DNA of 60,839 nucleotides from assembly GCA_903919145.1 (NCBI GenBank), contig CAIXGW010000156.1, forward strand, positions 1 through 60,839. Reading direction: 5' to 3'. Source of the DNA: an uncultured Myxococcales bacterium (GTDB lineage: Bacteria; Myxococcota_A; UBA9042). Below are positions 44,706 through 56,945 of this stretch, in pieces. The notes under the pieces were generated by a model that saw only the letters and a program-made list of their open reading frames with translations, did not search any database and was not told where the DNA came from. Position 1 is the first letter of the stretch; each line of letters opens with the position of its first letter. The translations under genes and the position numbers were made by a program.

Positions 44706-45704
44706 ATGCCCGACGCCGCCGCAGGCTGGAAGAACCGCACCCGCCAGTTGCTGCCGCTGGTGGGCTTGGTGGTGCTGCTGGCCTACTTCTTTCGCACCTT
44801 GGATTTGCAGCGGGTGGCCGAGGCGATCGACCGGGCCGACATGCTGGCCTTTGCCGTGGTCGCCGTGGCCTCTGTGCTGGTGGTGTGGCTGTACGACGCG
44901 CTGTGCCTGACGTGGCTTTTGCGCACCACGCTGGGCCACCGCGGCCACCCCCAGGCGCTGGGCCTGCGCCAGCTGCTGCCGCTCAAGGCCGCGTCTTACC
45001 TCATCAATATCGTCAACTACCACGCGGCGGCGATGGGCATGGCGTGGCTGGTCGGCCGGCGCAAAGGCGTGCCCTTCATGGAAGCGGCCGGGGCGCTGGC
45101 CCTGCTGTCCTACCTCGACATCCTGGCCGTGACGGCCATGAGCATGGTTGGAGTATGGATGGCGCCTGAGTTTTTTGGCCCGTACCCGCAGCTGCAGGGC
45201 TGGCTGAAGATGGTGGCGCTGGTGGTGTTTGTGGGCGCCCTAAGCGGTGCCCTGGTCATCCAGTCGCGGTGGCGCCTGCCAATTGTTGATAAGTTGCGTA
45301 ATTTTGCGCCACTGCGGCCCCTGGCGGCTCTGCGCCCCCAGGCACTGCTGATCGGGGTGGCGATGCGCTCGGTGCTGATCCTGCTGTATGCCGTCTCCGC
45401 CTTCTTCACCATGCGCGCGTTTCAGATGCAGCCGCAGTGGGGGCGCCTGTTTATCGCCCTGCCGATCACCACGGTGGTGGGCACGCTGCCGATCAGCGTC
45501 AGCGGCGTGGGCTCTACCCAGCTGCTGATGCGCCAGTTCTATGCGCCGTTTGTGGTCACCGCCGCCGCGGCCGGCCCGGTCATCGACGCCTACTCGACCT
45601 TGCAGATCGCGACGTACTTGGTGGTGCGGATCGCCGTGGCGCTGCCGTTTTTTGGTCCCATCGCCGCTGAATTGCGCCAGCGCCCGGCGGACCCCGCGGC
45701 CTGA
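44706..45704 (+). CDS. YbhN/LPG-synthase-transmembrane-region family protein
   Basis: 332 residues with about eight hydrophobic segments, including LLPLVGLVVLLAYFF at the start and PISVSGVGSTQLLMRQFYAP near the end. The pattern fits the flippase-like integral membrane domain of lysylphosphatidylglycerol synthase relatives (UPF0104/YbhN), which has no catalytic domain. A lipid- or isoprenoid-related transport role is inferred. It is divergent from rsmB (56 bp). Confidence 0.8.
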   Translation: MPDAAAGWKNRTRQLLPLVGLVVLLAYFFRTLDLQRVAEAIDRADMLAFAVVAVASVLVVWLYDALCLTWLLRTTLGHRGHPQALGLRQLLPLKAASYLINIVNYHAAAMGMAWLVGRRKGVPFMEAAGALALLSYLDILAVTAMSMVGVWMAPEFFGPYPQLQGWLKMVALVVFVGALSGALVIQSRWRLPIVDKLRNFAPLRPLAALRPQALLIGVAMRSVLILLYAVSAFFTMRAFQMQPQWGRLFIALPITTVVGTLPISVSGVGSTQLLMRQFYAPFVVTAAAAGPVIDAYSTLQIATYLVVRIAVALPFFGPIAAELRQRPADPAA

Positions 45705-45803
45705 GGTCGCAGCCAGGCAGGTCTGGGTAGAGCGCTGGGCAGCTTGGCCCGAACATTCAGCAATGCGTTATGGCTACTAAGGAATTGGGCAAGAGCCGTG
45801 GCG

Positions 45804-47021
45804 CTACAGCAGGCTGCCGGCAGGCAACAGCTGCAGCATCGCCGGAGCGGGCAGGTCGCCCACCAGCGTCAGCACCTGCTGGTGAGAGACTACGTGCAGC
45901 AGCTGAAGTCCGGCGCGGTGATCGAGCACCAAGCCGGAAGGATCGCGCTGGTCTGGCCCGGTCTGCTCCACGTCGACTTCTTGGCCCTGGGCGCGCGCCC
46001 GGCCGATCACGGTCAGCGGCGACCCGTAGGCGATGTAGCTGTACAGCACGGCCGTCTGCCCACCGATGACGCCGATCCGCGCGCCGCGCAAGGTGATTCC
46101 TGCGCCATGGGCCAGCGGCAGGGTTGCCGCACCGGGCACCCGCAGCTGCAGGTAGCGCTGGACCCGCGCTGGCGTTCCCGCCACTTCTGGCGGCAGATCA
46201 GCCAGATGGACCTGCACCATCTGCCGCAGGCTCTCTTCTGAGCGCACCGCGCCAAAGGGGCTGCGCTCGGTCAGGGCCCCCGGCCCCAGCGTGCCAGCCA
46301 GCACTTGGCCGGCATCGCGCTGACCGCCCTCGCGCGCCACCAGGTCGACGCGCGCCGCCACCCGCTGCATCGCCCCGCCGCGCTCGCCCAGGCTGTCATC
46401 GGCCAAGCCGGCGCGACCGCCCAGGCCCGCCTGTACCACCTGGCCTGCCGAGGCCCCGGCCGCCGGCAGTACCTGCGGAATGACTTGATTGCCGCCAGCT
46501 TGCGCCGCTGCGAGCGGTCGGCTGGGCTGGACCGCTGCCAGCGCCGCCGCGGCTTGGCTCTGGCGCGCGCTGCTGGGCCCCTGAACCTGCAGCGGTGCCG
46601 CCTGCTGGGGTGCCGCCGCCTGGCGCCCGTTCAGCCCGCCGCCAAAACCCGCGCTGTTGACCCGCCCCAGGCCATCCAAGGGCTGGCCTTCGCTGCGACC
46701 AGGGTGATCGCCGGGCAGGATCTGGCCGACCGTCACCACCATCACCGCCAGCACTGCCACAGAAACACCAATCGATGTCTGAATTTGCCGGCGCTGGCTG
46801 CGGTCGATGCCCTGGCAGACCCGGGCCCGCAGGTTCTCTACCTGGCACGGCGATGCGTGCAGATGGCGGGCGACCAGGTCTTTCATCATGGCGTCGCGCG
46901 AGACGATCGTCCTGCAGTCGCAGCACAGCCGCAGGTGCTCTTCAAATTCGCCGCGCTCGCGGGCGTCGAACTCGGCGTCCAGGTAAGTAAAGGCAAATTT
47001 CTGCACGTCCTGACAGTTCAT
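45804..47021 (-). CDS. membrane-spanning ZAS-type anti-sigma factor
   Basis: 405 residues. The N-terminus has Cys3 and the zinc motif HxxxCxxC (His29, Cys33, Cys36) of ZAS-type anti-sigma factors. One membrane helix (about residues 85-105, SIGVSVAVLAVMVVTVGQIL) leads to a long Ala/Gln/Gly-rich linker and a beta-rich outer domain. It lies downstream of the ECF sigma gene on the same strand, after a 268-bp gap filled with tandem repeats. Redox-sensing RsrA shares the zinc motif but is soluble; this one spans the membrane, so it may sense an envelope signal. Confidence 0.85.
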   Translation of the reverse strand: MNCQDVQKFAFTYLDAEFDARERGEFEEHLRLCCDCRTIVSRDAMMKDLVARHLHASPCQVENLRARVCQGIDRSQRRQIQTSIGVSVAVLAVMVVTVGQILPGDHPGRSEGQPLDGLGRVNSAGFGGGLNGRQAAAPQQAAPLQVQGPSSARQSQAAAALAAVQPSRPLAAAQAGGNQVIPQVLPAAGASAGQVVQAGLGGRAGLADDSLGERGGAMQRVAARVDLVAREGGQRDAGQVLAGTLGPGALTERSPFGAVRSEESLRQMVQVHLADLPPEVAGTPARVQRYLQLRVPGAATLPLAHGAGITLRGARIGVIGGQTAVLYSYIAYGSPLTVIGRARAQGQEVDVEQTGPDQRDPSGLVLDHRAGLQLLHVVSHQQVLTLVGDLPAPAMLQLLPAGSLL

Positions 47022-47083
47022 TGCGCTTCCTCTCCACTCCCGGGTCCGAAAATTCCCACGACTACTGCATCCCTGACCACCCG

Positions 47084-47253
47084 AGCGACCACCACAACCC
47101 AGCGATCACCACAACCCAGCGATCACCACAACCCAGCGACCACCACAACCCAGCGATCACCACAACCCAGCGATCACCACAACCCAGCGATCACCACAAC
47201 CCAGCGATCACCACAACCCAGCGATCACCACGATCCAACGACCACGACAACTC
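47084..47253. repeat. 17-bp tandem repeat between sigma and anti-sigma genes
   Basis: Eight near-perfect 17-bp units of AGCGATCACCACAACCC occupy 47084-47219, with two degenerate units to about 47253. They lie within the ECF sigma / anti-sigma gap. The units abut with no spacers, so this is not CRISPR. It may affect read-through transcription to the anti-sigma gene. Confidence 0.92.
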
Positions 47254-47289
47254 CGCTGATCGCCACAGCTCCGGCTGGGGTACGCGGCG

Positions 47290-47937
47290 CTACACCGCGC
47301 GCTTGGCCCGCAGCCGGAAAGAGTCCAGGTCGACCACGCCGTCTTGATCGACCACCGGCCGGGTCACGATGCCCTCGCGCATCGCGTGGTCCAGCAGCTT
47401 CTTTTGCATCGCCCGGCGGGCCCGGTACAGCCGGCTCATCACCGTGCCGACCGGGCACTCCAGGACGTCGGCGATTTCCTTGTAGGAAAAGTCGTGCAGA
47501 TCGGCCAGCAGCAGCACCGAGCGGAACTCTGGCGGCAGCGAATCCAGCGCTTCGGTCACGTGGCGAGACACCACGCCGTCCAGCAGCTGGGCATCGATCG
47601 GCCGGTAGATGCCTTGATCTTGCGAGGCCTCAGCGACCTGCAGCTCGAGCTCGGGGGCCGCGTCCATGTCCACGGCGTTGTGGCGCTTGCGGCTGCGGCG
47701 CAGGTTGAAGTACGTGTTGGTGAGGATGCGGAACAGCCAAGCGCGGCAGTTGGTGCCCGTCTGGTAGGAGGCAAAGTTGGCCAGGGCCTTGATGTAGGTC
47801 TCTTGAACCAAGTCCTCTGCGTCGGCCTGGTCGCGGCACAGATGCAGCGCGTAGGCGTGCAAGGCCGATAGGTGCGGCATTGCTTCCCGTTCAAAGGCTT
47901 CGCGCTGGCGACGCTGCGTTGAGAACAAGCTGATCAT
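47290..47937 (-). CDS. ECF sigma factor, SigR/ECF12-like
   Basis: 215 residues; ATG 47937 follows GGAGGA. The start FEREAMPHLSALHAYAL, region 2 DAEDLVQETYIKALANFASYQTGTNCRAWLFRILTNTYFNL and region 4 DSLPPEFRSVLLLADLHDFSYKEIADVL with GTVMSRLYRARR closely follow actinobacterial SigR. A promoter of SigR type (GGGAAT-N18-GTTG) lies about 60 bp upstream of the start, suggesting autoregulation. The anti-sigma gene follows 268 bp downstream. The thiol-oxidative-stress role of SigR is established for Streptomyces and is only inferred here. Confidence 0.9.
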   Translation of the reverse strand: MISLFSTQRRQREAFEREAMPHLSALHAYALHLCRDQADAEDLVQETYIKALANFASYQTGTNCRAWLFRILTNTYFNLRRSRKRHNAVDMDAAPELELQVAEASQDQGIYRPIDAQLLDGVVSRHVTEALDSLPPEFRSVLLLADLHDFSYKEIADVLECPVGTVMSRLYRARRAMQKKLLDHAMREGIVTRPVVDQDGVVDLDSFRLRAKRAV

Positions 47938-47998
47938 GCATTCCTCCGCGGACAGCAAACCCGGGAACCACCCCAAGAACCGCCGCCCACCTGAACCA

Positions 47999-48026
47999 CA
48001 ACGCGACCGCCGCGGGAACTATTCCC
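47999..48026 (-). promoter_or_regulatory. predicted ECF12 (SigR-type) autoregulatory promoter
   Basis: On the minus strand GGGAAT (48026-48021) is followed by 18 nt and GTTG (48002-47999), about 62 nt before the sigma start codon. This agrees with the SigR consensus GGGAAT-N18-GTT. GGGAA is also half of a perfect inverted repeat GGGAACTATTCCC (48014-48026). Confidence 0.65.
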
Positions 48027-48184
48027 AGCGCCGTCGTCGTCACACCCTAGGATTCTCCGACCCGGGCGCAAGGTGCGCGGCCGGCAGCGGCGGGCGACTT
48101 CTGCAGCCTGGCGCGCCCGGGTGGCGGCTGGGTGGCGGCTGGGTGGCGGCGGGCGGGTGGTGGCGACTTTTTTTGGCCGGGCTC

Positions 48185-48212
48185 TTGACGTCCAGCGACA
48201 GCTGCGTATCCT
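48185..48212 (+). promoter_or_regulatory. sigma-70-type promoter of tRNA-His
   Basis: TTGACG (48185-48190), 16-bp spacer, TATCCT (48207-48212). It places a start site about 6 bp before the tRNA. Confidence 0.7.
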
Positions 48213-48226
48213 TCCCCCCGCCAGTG

Positions 48227-48302
48227 GTGGATGTAGCTCAGCTGGTAGAGCGCGGGTTTGTGGTACCCGATGTCGCGGGTTCAAAACCCGCCATCCACCC
48301 CA
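48227..48302 (+). tRNA. tRNA-His (GTG)
   Basis: Acceptor GTGGATG (48227-48233) pairs with CATCCAC. The anticodon loop TTGTGGT gives GTG; the encoded CCA ends at 48302. A G at 48226 and discriminator C73 fit tRNA-His identity (the G-1). Confidence 0.95.
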
Positions 48303-48672
48303 GCCAGAGAACCGTCAGTCCCTAGTGGGCTTGGGCCGCGCGCCCCGACGGACTTGGCAACCACGGCAGGGAAGGATCGCAGCGCGCTGCGGTCTGGACC
48401 TAGAAAAGTCTGGACTGTGGAAAGACTGGACTCTGTAAAGACAATCCAGTAGCCAGAACAGCCCAAGTACAGCCCAAGTACAGACCAAGTACAGCCCAAG
48501 TACAGACCAAGTACAGCCCAAGTACAGGCCAAGCACAGGCCAAGTACAGCCCCGGAACAGCCACGAAGACCGGGACCGGCCAGAGAGTCTGAAAGATTGG
48601 AGTCGCCCCGGCCGCAAGGCCCAAATGCCGAAACCTGCGCGGATTCGGTTGGCCCTCCAGAGCTTCTGCGAC
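48303..48672. other. intertRNA region with 11-bp tandem repeat, no gene
   Basis: About 370 bp between tRNA-His and tRNA-Arg. Open frames here are low in complexity and follow the tandem repeat. I see no coding signal. Confidence 0.6.
48459..48557. repeat. 11-bp tandem repeat upstream of tRNA-Arg
   Basis: Eight near-perfect units of CAGCCCAAGTA (third or fourth base variable) at 48459-48546, with one degenerate unit to 48557. The unit length is not a multiple of three, so it is non-coding. Confidence 0.92.
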
Positions 48673-48750
48673 GCGCCTGTAGCTCAGCCCGGATAGAGCA
48701 TCGGACTTCGAATCCGCAGGTCGCAGGTTCGAATCCTGCCGGGCGCGCCA
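48673..48750 (+). tRNA. tRNA-Arg (TCG)
   Basis: Acceptor GCGCCTG pairs with CGGGCGC (one G-T wobble). The anticodon loop CTTCGAA gives TCG; TTCGAAT T-arm and CCA at 48748-48750. Confidence 0.95.
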
Positions 48751-48921
48751 GCACCACAACTGGCGAGAGCCGCAGGGCCAGCCCACCGGCCTGCTCCGAG
48801 GGGTTGATCGCAGCGCAGAGGTCAGCTAGAGTGCGCGCCGCCGCCGGGTCCAAGGGCCCCAAGCCGCCGCGCTCAAGCTCGATAGACACGCGCACAGGCA
48901 GATAGACAATTGAATCCCGAC

Positions 48922-48997
48922 GCCCCTTTAGCTCAGCTGGTAGAGCAGCGGACTCTTAATCCGTAGGTCGAGTGTTCGAATCACTCAGGGGGCACCA
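48922..48997 (+). tRNA. tRNA-Lys (CTT)
   Basis: Acceptor GCCCCTT pairs with AGGGGGC. The anticodon loop CTCTTAA gives CTT; CCA encoded at 48995-48997. Confidence 0.95.
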
Positions 48998-49230
48998 CCG
49001 GTGGCGCAGTAGTCCGCGCAGCGAGCGATCGCCGCTAAGATCTCTGCACCGCCGCTAGCGCCGGAGCCGGAACAGGCCGATGTCCGCGGGCCCTTTGGCC
49101 ACCGCGAACCAAGCCAGGACCGCTCCGGCGTTCCTGCTTTTTGCGGCCTGCCGGGCCGGCCGCCGTTCTGCTGATGCCGACAGCGGTGAGCAACCCGGCA
49201 GAAGGGCAGGCGCGGCACCGCTGCGAGTAT

Positions 49231-49315
49231 GCGAGAGTGGCGAAATTGGTAGACGCACCAGATTTAGGTTCTGGCGCTTCACAGCGTGGGGGTTCAAGTC
49301 CCCCCTCTCGCACCA
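49231..49315 (+). tRNA. tRNA-Leu (TAG)
   Basis: A class II tRNA with a long variable arm. Acceptor GCGAGAG pairs with CTCTCGC; the anticodon loop TTTAGGT gives TAG; CCA at 49313-49315. It lies 110 bp upstream of tig. Confidence 0.95.
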
Positions 49316-49424
49316 TCCCCAGCTGCGGCAGGCGCACTAAAGTCCCTGGAAAAACAGGGTTCGCCTGCTGCGGCTTGGTCCCTCCCCCTACGCAGGTGAC
49401 GGTCAGCGCCGTCAGGAGATCCCG

Positions 49425-50825
49425 ATGAACATCCAGGTCGAAGCCGTCAGCTCCGTTCGCCGCCGCATGCGCTACGCTGTTCCCGCCGTGCAGGTCGGCT
49501 CGGCCTTCAGCGCGGTCGTCGCCAAGATCAACGCCAAAGCGCGCCTGCCCGGCTTTCGGCCCGGCAAGGCGCCCAGCGCCATGATCGAGCGGATGTACGG
49601 CACCGAAGTGCGCCGCCAAGTGCTGGACAAGCTGCTGAGCGACACGGTGTTCACCGCGATTGAGAAGGCCGATCTGCGCGCCGTGGGTCGCCCTGAGGTC
49701 GAAGAGCTGTCGGAGCTGGCCCGCGATCGCGAGCTGACGGTCACCGTGCAGATCGAAGTGCTGCCCGACCTGGACCTGAGCGGCTACGAAGGCGCGCAGC
49801 TGACCGCCAGTGTGGTCGAGCCCGACGGCGACGACGTGGTCGAGGCTCTGGAAGCCAAGGCACGCGAAAAAGGTGAGTGGGTCACGGTCGAAGACGGCGC
49901 CCAGAACGGCGACGAGGTCGAGATCGACTTTACCGCCCAGGTCCAGGGCTCGGAAGAAGCGCCGCTGTCAGGCCAGAAGCGCCGGGTGCTGCTGGGCGAT
50001 GGCCGCCTGAACAAGCTGGTGGAAGCGGCAGTGGTGGGCGCCAAGGCCGGAGAAACCATTGAGAAGACTGTGACCGCTGCCGAGGGCGATGCGCCGTTTG
50101 CCCAGGACGCCGAAGTGGCGATCCAGGCCACCGTCCATGAAGTGCGGCGCATGGCCATTCCGGCTGTGGACGACGAGTTTGCCAAGGACCTGGGAGAGGC
50201 CGATCTGGCCGCGCTGACGGCCAAGGTTCAGGCCGAAGTGCAGGTCGAGGCCGAGCGCCGCAGCAAAGAGTTCAAGCGCGGCGCTGTGGTCGACAACTTG
50301 GTGACGGTCAACACCATTGAAGTGCCCGGCTCGGTGGTCGATGGCTACGTCGATGAGCAGCTGCGCCGCAGCTTTGGTCAGTTGGACGAGCGGATGATGC
50401 AAGTGCTGGGTGGCTACATTCAGCAGATGCGGGCGCGGATGGCCAAAGACGCCGAGCAGGCCCTGCGCCGCTCGCTGGCGCTGGAGTCGCTGGCCAAGAA
50501 GCAGGAGATCACCGTCGACGACGCCCAGGCCGTGGCCGAGGTCGATCGCCTGTCGGCAGAGAATCCAAGCGGTGCCGCCCAGCTGCGCCGCCAGTACGCC
50601 ACCCCGGCCGCTCGCGAAGAGCTGTGCCGGCGCCTGCAGCACGAAAAGACCATGGACTACCTGGTTTCTGTGGCCAGCTTTACCAATGGCGCGGCACTGA
50701 CGCTGCGCGCAGCTCGCGAAGACAACGCCAAGCGCCGCGCCACCGAAATGGCCGGCGAGATGGAAGAGGAAGGCGAAGGCCACGACGCCGACCACTGCGA
50801 CGACCCGACCCACAACCACGGCTAG
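49425..50825 (+). CDS. tig: trigger factor
   Basis: 466 residues, a ribosome-bound chaperone and prolyl isomerase. The N-terminal ribosome-binding region includes RLPGFRPGKAP, the family's signature loop. The PPIase domain (about 155-240) and a long helical C-terminal substrate cradle follow. The tail is His/Asp/Glu-rich (EGHDADHCDDPTHNHG), which may bind metal. tig-clpP-clpX order is conserved in many bacteria. Confidence 0.96.
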   Translation: MNIQVEAVSSVRRRMRYAVPAVQVGSAFSAVVAKINAKARLPGFRPGKAPSAMIERMYGTEVRRQVLDKLLSDTVFTAIEKADLRAVGRPEVEELSELARDRELTVTVQIEVLPDLDLSGYEGAQLTASVVEPDGDDVVEALEAKAREKGEWVTVEDGAQNGDEVEIDFTAQVQGSEEAPLSGQKRRVLLGDGRLNKLVEAAVVGAKAGETIEKTVTAAEGDAPFAQDAEVAIQATVHEVRRMAIPAVDDEFAKDLGEADLAALTAKVQAEVQVEAERRSKEFKRGAVVDNLVTVNTIEVPGSVVDGYVDEQLRRSFGQLDERMMQVLGGYIQQMRARMAKDAEQALRRSLALESLAKKQEITVDDAQAVAEVDRLSAENPSGAAQLRRQYATPAAREELCRRLQHEKTMDYLVSVASFTNGAALTLRAAREDNAKRRATEMAGEMEEEGEGHDADHCDDPTHNHG

Positions 50826-51149
50826 GGCGCTGCCAGTCGGTAAAGCCGTTGATTCGCGGTGGGTTATGCTCGCCCGTTGTTCGCCGGCCCCAGGGGGCTA
50901 CAGCTGGGACGGTCTTGTTCCATCGAACACCGGTCCGTTGGCAACCCACCAGCTAGAACACGTTGGCTGGCCGTTGGCTGCTGTGCCGGCTGCAAACGTG
51001 ACGAGGGTGGCGGTCGATCCGCCGGGGAGCGGCGGCAGTTTGGTCAGCCCAGAGCCCGTGCTCCCCTTGCCGGCGGGGAATAACCGCAGCCGGTGCGGCC
51101 TTGCAGCGCTCCAATCTGTGCACAATTCTTGCGCACCTGAGGTCAGACG
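50826..51149. other. intergenic region between tig and clpP
   Basis: 324 bp. No gene or RNA was recognised. A possible SigR-type promoter sits at 51076-51103. Confidence 0.5.
51076..51103 (+). promoter_or_regulatory. possible SigR-type promoter of clpP
   Basis: GGGAAT (51076-51081), 18 nt, CTTG (51100-51103), 46 nt before the clpP ATG. It has the same spacing as the promoter of the ECF sigma gene, and one of four -10 bases differs. Confidence 0.35.
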
Positions 51150-51773
51150 ATGAATCGCACCCCCGCCCAGGACGCCCGCCCGCTGCAGGCCGCCTCGATC
51201 TTTGTGACCGAGACGACGCCGCGCGGCGAGCGCACCCAAGATGTGTACTCGCGGCTGCTGATGGATCGCATCGTGTTTCTGGGCACGCCGATCAATGACC
51301 AGGTGGCCAACCTGATCATCGCCCAGCTGCTGTTCTTGGAGAGCGAGGACCCAACCAAAGAGATCTCGCTGTACATCAACAGCCCGGGTGGCTATGTCAA
51401 CGCCGGCTTGGCGATCTACGACACCATGCAGTACATGCAGTGCCCGATCTCGACCATCTGCCTGGGCCAGGCCGCGTCGATGGCGGCCGTGCTATTGGGG
51501 GCGGGGACCAAGGGCCGGCGAGTCGCGCTGCCCCACAGCCGGGTGATGCTGCACCAGCCTCTGGGCGGATTCTCTGGGCAGGCCGCGGACATCGACATCC
51601 AGGCCCGCGAGATGCTGCTGACCAAGAAGGTGCTCAACGACATCGTGGCCAAGCACACCGGCCAGCCGCTGGAGCGGATCGCCCGCGACACCGACCGCGA
51701 CTTCTACCTGGGAGCCGACGCTGCCAAGGACTACGGCATCGTTGACCAGGTGCTGGTGCGCAAAGGCAAATAG
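51150..51773 (+). CDS. clpP: ATP-dependent Clp protease proteolytic subunit
   Basis: 207 residues; ATG 51150 is preceded by GAGG. Catalytic Ser in GQAASMAA, His in HSRVMLHQP, and Asp in DTDRDFYLG. The IYDTMQYM pocket binds ClpX IGF loops. It forms the tetradecameric barrel used by ClpX, whose gene follows 163 bp later with its own promoter. Confidence 0.98.
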   Translation: MNRTPAQDARPLQAASIFVTETTPRGERTQDVYSRLLMDRIVFLGTPINDQVANLIIAQLLFLESEDPTKEISLYINSPGGYVNAGLAIYDTMQYMQCPISTICLGQAASMAAVLLGAGTKGRRVALPHSRVMLHQPLGGFSGQAADIDIQAREMLLTKKVLNDIVAKHTGQPLERIARDTDRDFYLGADAAKDYGIVDQVLVRKGK

Positions 51774-51859
51774 CCGCGGCTCCAGGCGCGCTTGGGGCCA
51801 CAGCGGTGGCGAGCTGCAGTTTTGCTGGCAATGCCACAGGGTTGGCGCAGCGGGCGGTT

Positions 51860-51888
51860 TTGACGGGGTCCCCCCGCGGCTGTATGCT
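51860..51888 (+). promoter_or_regulatory. sigma-70-type promoter of clpX
   Basis: TTGACG (51860-51865), 17-bp spacer, TATGCT (51883-51888), about 48 bp before the ATG. Close to consensus at both hexamers. Confidence 0.75.
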
Positions 51889-51936
51889 TTTAGTCCCTGA
51901 CCAGCTGCGCCCCCTGCGCCGCTGCGGAGTCCCTAG

Positions 51937-53181
51937 ATGAGCGATCGCCGCCGTGAAGCCAGCAACCTTGCCTGTTCGTTCTGTGGCAAGTCCCAGAAAG
52001 AAGTCAAGAAACTCATTGCTGGGCCCACGGTCTACATCTGCGACGAGTGCATTGCCCTGTGCAACGACATCATCGCCGAGGAAGTCGACCGCGACGACAA
52101 AGCCCCCGTGCTCACCGCCATTCCCAAGCCCAGGGAGTTGCGCAAGATCTTGGATGAGTACGTGATTGGCCAAGAGCGCGCCAAGAAAGTGCTCAGCGTG
52201 GCGGTCTACAACCACTACAAGCGGATCGACAGCAAGACCGGCAAGAAAGACGACGTGGAGCTGCAGAAGTCCAACGTGCTGCTGCTGGGCCCCACAGGCT
52301 CGGGCAAGACGCTGCTGGCGCAGACCCTGGCCAAAATCCTCAAGGTGCCGTTTACGATTGTCGACGCGACCACCCTGACCGAGGCCGGCTATGTGGGCGA
52401 AGACGTAGAGAACATCATCGTCCGCCTGCTGGAAGCCGCCGATCACGACGTGGAAGCTGCCATGCGCGGCATTGTCTACATCGACGAGGTCGACAAGATC
52501 TCGCGCAAGTCAGAGAACGTGTCGATCACCCGCGACGTCTCGGGCGAGGGCGTCCAGCAGGCCCTGCTCAAGATCCTGGAAGGCACCGTTGCCAACGTGC
52601 CGCCCAAGGGCGGGCGCAAGCATCCGCAGCAGGAATTCATTGCGGTGGACACCACCAACATCCTGTTTATCTGCGGCGGCGCGTTCAGCGGCCTGGAGAA
52701 GGTGATCGAGCGGCGCGTGGGGCAAAAGGCCATTGGTTTTGACCGGCCGCACACCCTGGGCCACCAGGACCCCGGCGTCCTGCTGGAGAAAGTGCAGCCC
52801 GAAGACCTGATCAAGTTTGGCCTCATCCCCGAATTTGTGGGCCGCTTGCCGGTGGTCGTCAGCCTGCACGAGCTGGACGAAGCCGCCCTGGTGTCGGTGC
52901 TGACCGAGCCCAAGAACGCTTTGATCAAGCAGTACAAGCGCTTGTTTGAGATGGACGGCATCGACATCAAGTTCACCGAGGCCGCGGTGCGGGCGGTGGC
53001 CCAAAAGGCCATTGAGCGCAAGGTCGGTGCCCGCGGTCTGCGCGCCATCCTGGAAGAGGCCATGCTGGAGATCATGTACGACGTGCCCGGCGATGCGTCG
53101 GTGCGCGAAGTCCTGCTGGATGAAGACACGATCCTGCACGGTCGGCGGCCGCTGATTGGCCTGACCGAAGAAGCTGCCTAG
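51937..53181 (+). CDS. clpX: ATP-dependent Clp protease ATP-binding subunit ClpX
   Basis: 414 residues. The N-terminal zinc-binding domain has four cysteines ([17 protein letters not shown]). AAA+ module: Walker A GPTGSGKT, Walker [10 protein letters not shown], sensor and GAR loop. The IGF-loop region that docks on ClpP is within [12 protein letters not shown]. It unfolds substrates for ClpP. The gene is convergent with the MopE-repeat lipoprotein gene (79-bp gap). Confidence 0.98.
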   Translation: MSDRRREASNLACSFCGKSQKEVKKLIAGPTVYICDECIALCNDIIAEEVDRDDKAPVLTAIPKPRELRKILDEYVIGQERAKKVLSVAVYNHYKRIDSKTGKKDDVELQKSNVLLLGPTGSGKTLLAQTLAKILKVPFTIVDATTLTEAGYVGEDVENIIVRLLEAADHDVEAAMRGIVYIDEVDKISRKSENVSITRDVSGEGVQQALLKILEGTVANVPPKGGRKHPQQEFIAVDTTNILFICGGAFSGLEKVIERRVGQKAIGFDRPHTLGHQDPGVLLEKVQPEDLIKFGLIPEFVGRLPVVVSLHELDEAALVSVLTEPKNALIKQYKRLFEMDGIDIKFTEAAVRAVAQKAIERKVGARGLRAILEEAMLEIMYDVPGDASVREVLLDEDTILHGRRPLIGLTEEAA

Positions 53182-53260
53182 GAAATTCGCGCCGGGTCTT
53201 CTTTCCGCACGCCAAACCAAGTCCGCTGTGGAGCCCTGGGCGAACGTTGGGTTTGCTGCA

Positions 53261-56860
<3,600 letters not shown>

Positions 56861-56945
56861 CGATTGCACGGTAGCGATCTCCGCCGCAGGTGACAAGCGC
56901 ACGCGCCGCTGCAGCCACCAAGGTCTGGATCTTGGAGGTGGCGCC

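Noticed and set aside
47084..47253. CRISPR array
   Set aside because: Units are 17 bp and abut directly with no spacers; no cas genes nearby.
46305..47708. 467-codon plus-strand frame across the 17-bp repeats
   Set aside because: It overlaps anti-sigma and sigma genes in antisense, and its core is the translated tandem repeat.
48227..49315. tRNA-Sec (selC) among the tRNAs
   Set aside because: The four tRNAs have anticodons GTG, TCG, CTT and TAG; none has TCA or the long acceptor stem of tRNA-Sec.
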